Part shown: positions 15,583-16,303 of the stretch, in pieces
Layout of the letters: each line of letters starts with the position of its first letter
Numbering within the stretch: position 1 is the first letter of the stretch
DNA from: Nitriliruptoraceae bacterium
Lineage (GTDB): Bacteria; Actinomycetota; Nitriliruptoria; Nitriliruptorales; Nitriliruptoraceae
Direction: 5' to 3'
Length of the DNA stretch: 16,303 nucleotides
NCBI GenBank assembly: GCA_007134165.1
Contig: SLLJ01000137.1
Span: 1-16,303, forward strand
The notes under the pieces: model-generated
The model's input: only the letters and a program-made list of their open reading frames with translations
Database searches by the model: none
Told to the model about the DNA's origin: nothing
Made by a program: the position numbers and the translations under genes

Positions 15583-15588
15583 TAGACT
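15583..15588 (+). promoter_or_regulatory. Candidate -10 element of the Rv1476-like membrane protein gene
   Basis: TAGACT matches TANNNT, 47 bases before the ATG at 15636, and predicts a leader of about 40 bases with a strong GGGAG site. A short inverted repeat, GCTGG/CCAGC (15559-15570), overlaps the expected -35 position and might be a regulator site. Confidence 0.35.
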
Positions 15589-15635
15589 GCCTCGGATCGT
15601 GCCCGCCACGGCCACCCCCGGGAGGGAGCGCTGCA

Positions 15636-16303
15636 ATGCGTGAACGGACCCGAAGCCTGCTGCTCGCGCTGCTCGCGGGCGCGCTGCTGCTCGCCGCACC
15701 GGCCGCGCTCGCCGTCGAGGACCGCGTGCTCATCGAACCGGGCGCCGAGGCCGTGGACCGCGCGGCGCTGGTCGAGGTGCTCCGCGACGCCGAACGCGAC
15801 GGCGTGGTCGTCTCGGTCGCGGTGCTCGCCGGCGAGCCCGCCGGAGGCGCCCAAGCCGAGGCCGACCGACTGGTCGACGAGCGCGGCGGCGCCGCACTGG
15901 TCATCACGCCCACCGAGGTCGGCGGGGTCAGCGCGGTTGCCGGGCAGGATGCCGCCGCAGCGGTCGACGCCGCGCTCGACGTGCTCGAGCAGCGCGACGA
16001 CGTGGTGGCCGCCGCCGACGCGTTCGCAGCCGGCCTCGCGCGATCGGAGGGCGGGGTCGGGATCGGCGCCGACGGCCGGCCCCGAGTCGGCGGGTTCTCG
16101 ATCTCGTGGGTCGTGATCGCCGTCGTCGGAATCCTGCTGATCAACCTGGTGCTGCGCTCGGGCCGGCGCCGGCGTCACCGCCGCCGCGGCATGCGCGGGG
16201 CGGTGCCTGGTGCGATCGCGGGGTACGGGCTCGGGCGGCGGCGGGCCAACCGCCATCAGCGATCCGCCTCCGGCGCAGCCCCGCCCCCACCGCCGGGAGC
16301 CCG
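15636..16303 (+). CDS. Secreted/membrane-anchored protein, TPM- or Rv1476-like (3' end beyond window)
   Basis: 222 codons are visible and the frame is open at the right edge. The start is ATG with GGGAG (15624-15628) 7 bases upstream. The signal peptide is about 1-26 (hydrophobic core LLLALLAGALLLAA, cleavage after ALA). The extracellular domain, about 27-136, alternates helix and strand: VEVLRDAERDGVVVSVAVL (46-64) and GGAALVITPTEVGG (84-97). This recalls TPM-fold domains and the small actinobacterial Rv1476 membrane family, but I would not assert homology. One membrane span lies at about 156-173, followed by a very basic stretch RSGRRRRHRRRGMRG (174-188) on the cytoplasmic side, then a Pro/Ala-rich tail. 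Function unknown; a cell-envelope role is likely. Divergent from the zinc-ribbon gene across a 134-base shared upstream region. Confidence 0.72.
   Translation, partial: MRERTRSLLLALLAGALLLAAPAALAVEDRVLIEPGAEAVDRAALVEVLRDAERDGVVVSVAVLAGEPAGGAQAEADRLVDERGGAALVITPTEVGGVSAVAGQDAAAAVDAALDVLEQRDDVVAAADAFAAGLARSEGGVGIGADGRPRVGGFSISWVVIAVVGILLINLVLRSGRRRRHRRRGMRGAVPGAIAGYGLGRRRANRHQRSASGAAPPPPPGA

Noticed and set aside
14293..15585. Plus-strand frame of 430 codons opposite the PGPGW gene
   Set aside because: Shadow with no motif; the minus strand has the membrane spans and PGPG turn.
15314..16144. Minus-strand frames opposite the signal-peptide protein
   Set aside because: Ser/Thr/Ala- or Asp/Arg-rich shadows; the plus strand has a signal peptide, a membrane span and a strong ribosome-binding site.
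1..16303. CRISPR arrays, transposases, integrases, tRNA or rRNA genes
   Set aside because: No regularly spaced repeats, terminal inverted repeats, mobile-element proteins or RNA-gene signatures were seen on either strand.

Overview
This is a GC-rich bacterial window (well over 70% G+C by eye). Nearly every real gene is G/C-biased at the third codon position, GTG starts are common, and adjacent genes often overlap by 4 bases. The combination of an actinobacterial-type recC-recB-recD order, S-layer-homology (SLH) repeats, a PGPGW-type membrane protein and a protein resembling the small mycobacterial Rv1476 membrane family suggests a high-GC Actinomycetota. SLH repeats point towards deep lineages such as Acidimicrobiia or Nitriliruptoria, but that placement is inference.

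Left part (1-9935, minus strand): a complete RecBCD operon for double-strand-break repair, read right to left as recC (start 9935), recB (start 6510) and recD (start 2617). Each junction is an ATGA 4-base overlap. Helicase motifs in RecB and RecD and the RecB nuclease motif are intact. A fourth gene (from 698, running off the left edge) starts inside the recD stop codon through a GTGA overlap. I do not recognise its product, and its coupling makes it a candidate RecBCD-associated factor.

Middle part (10048-12826, plus strand): divergent from recC, a run of a membrane-anchored alpha/beta hydrolase, a renalase-like FAD oxidoreductase (ATGA overlap with the hydrolase) and, after 38 bases, a lysophospholipid-type acyltransferase. 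This looks like a small lipid or redox metabolic operon.

Right part (12827-16303): a hairpin, then a secreted glucosaminidase-like protein with three C-terminal SLH repeats (12943-14226). Next comes a hypothetical 88-residue protein whose 3' end overlaps, tail to tail, a minus-strand PGPGW membrane protein. Upstream of the latter is a very short minus-strand gene (15403-15501) encoding a 32-residue zinc-ribbon-like protein. Divergent from it is a signal-peptide-bearing, single-span membrane protein cut by the right edge.

There are no gene-free gaps above 300 bases. I saw no RNA gene, mobile element, CRISPR array or integrase. The points most worth a second look are the fourth gene of the recBCD operon and the tiny zinc-ribbon gene.
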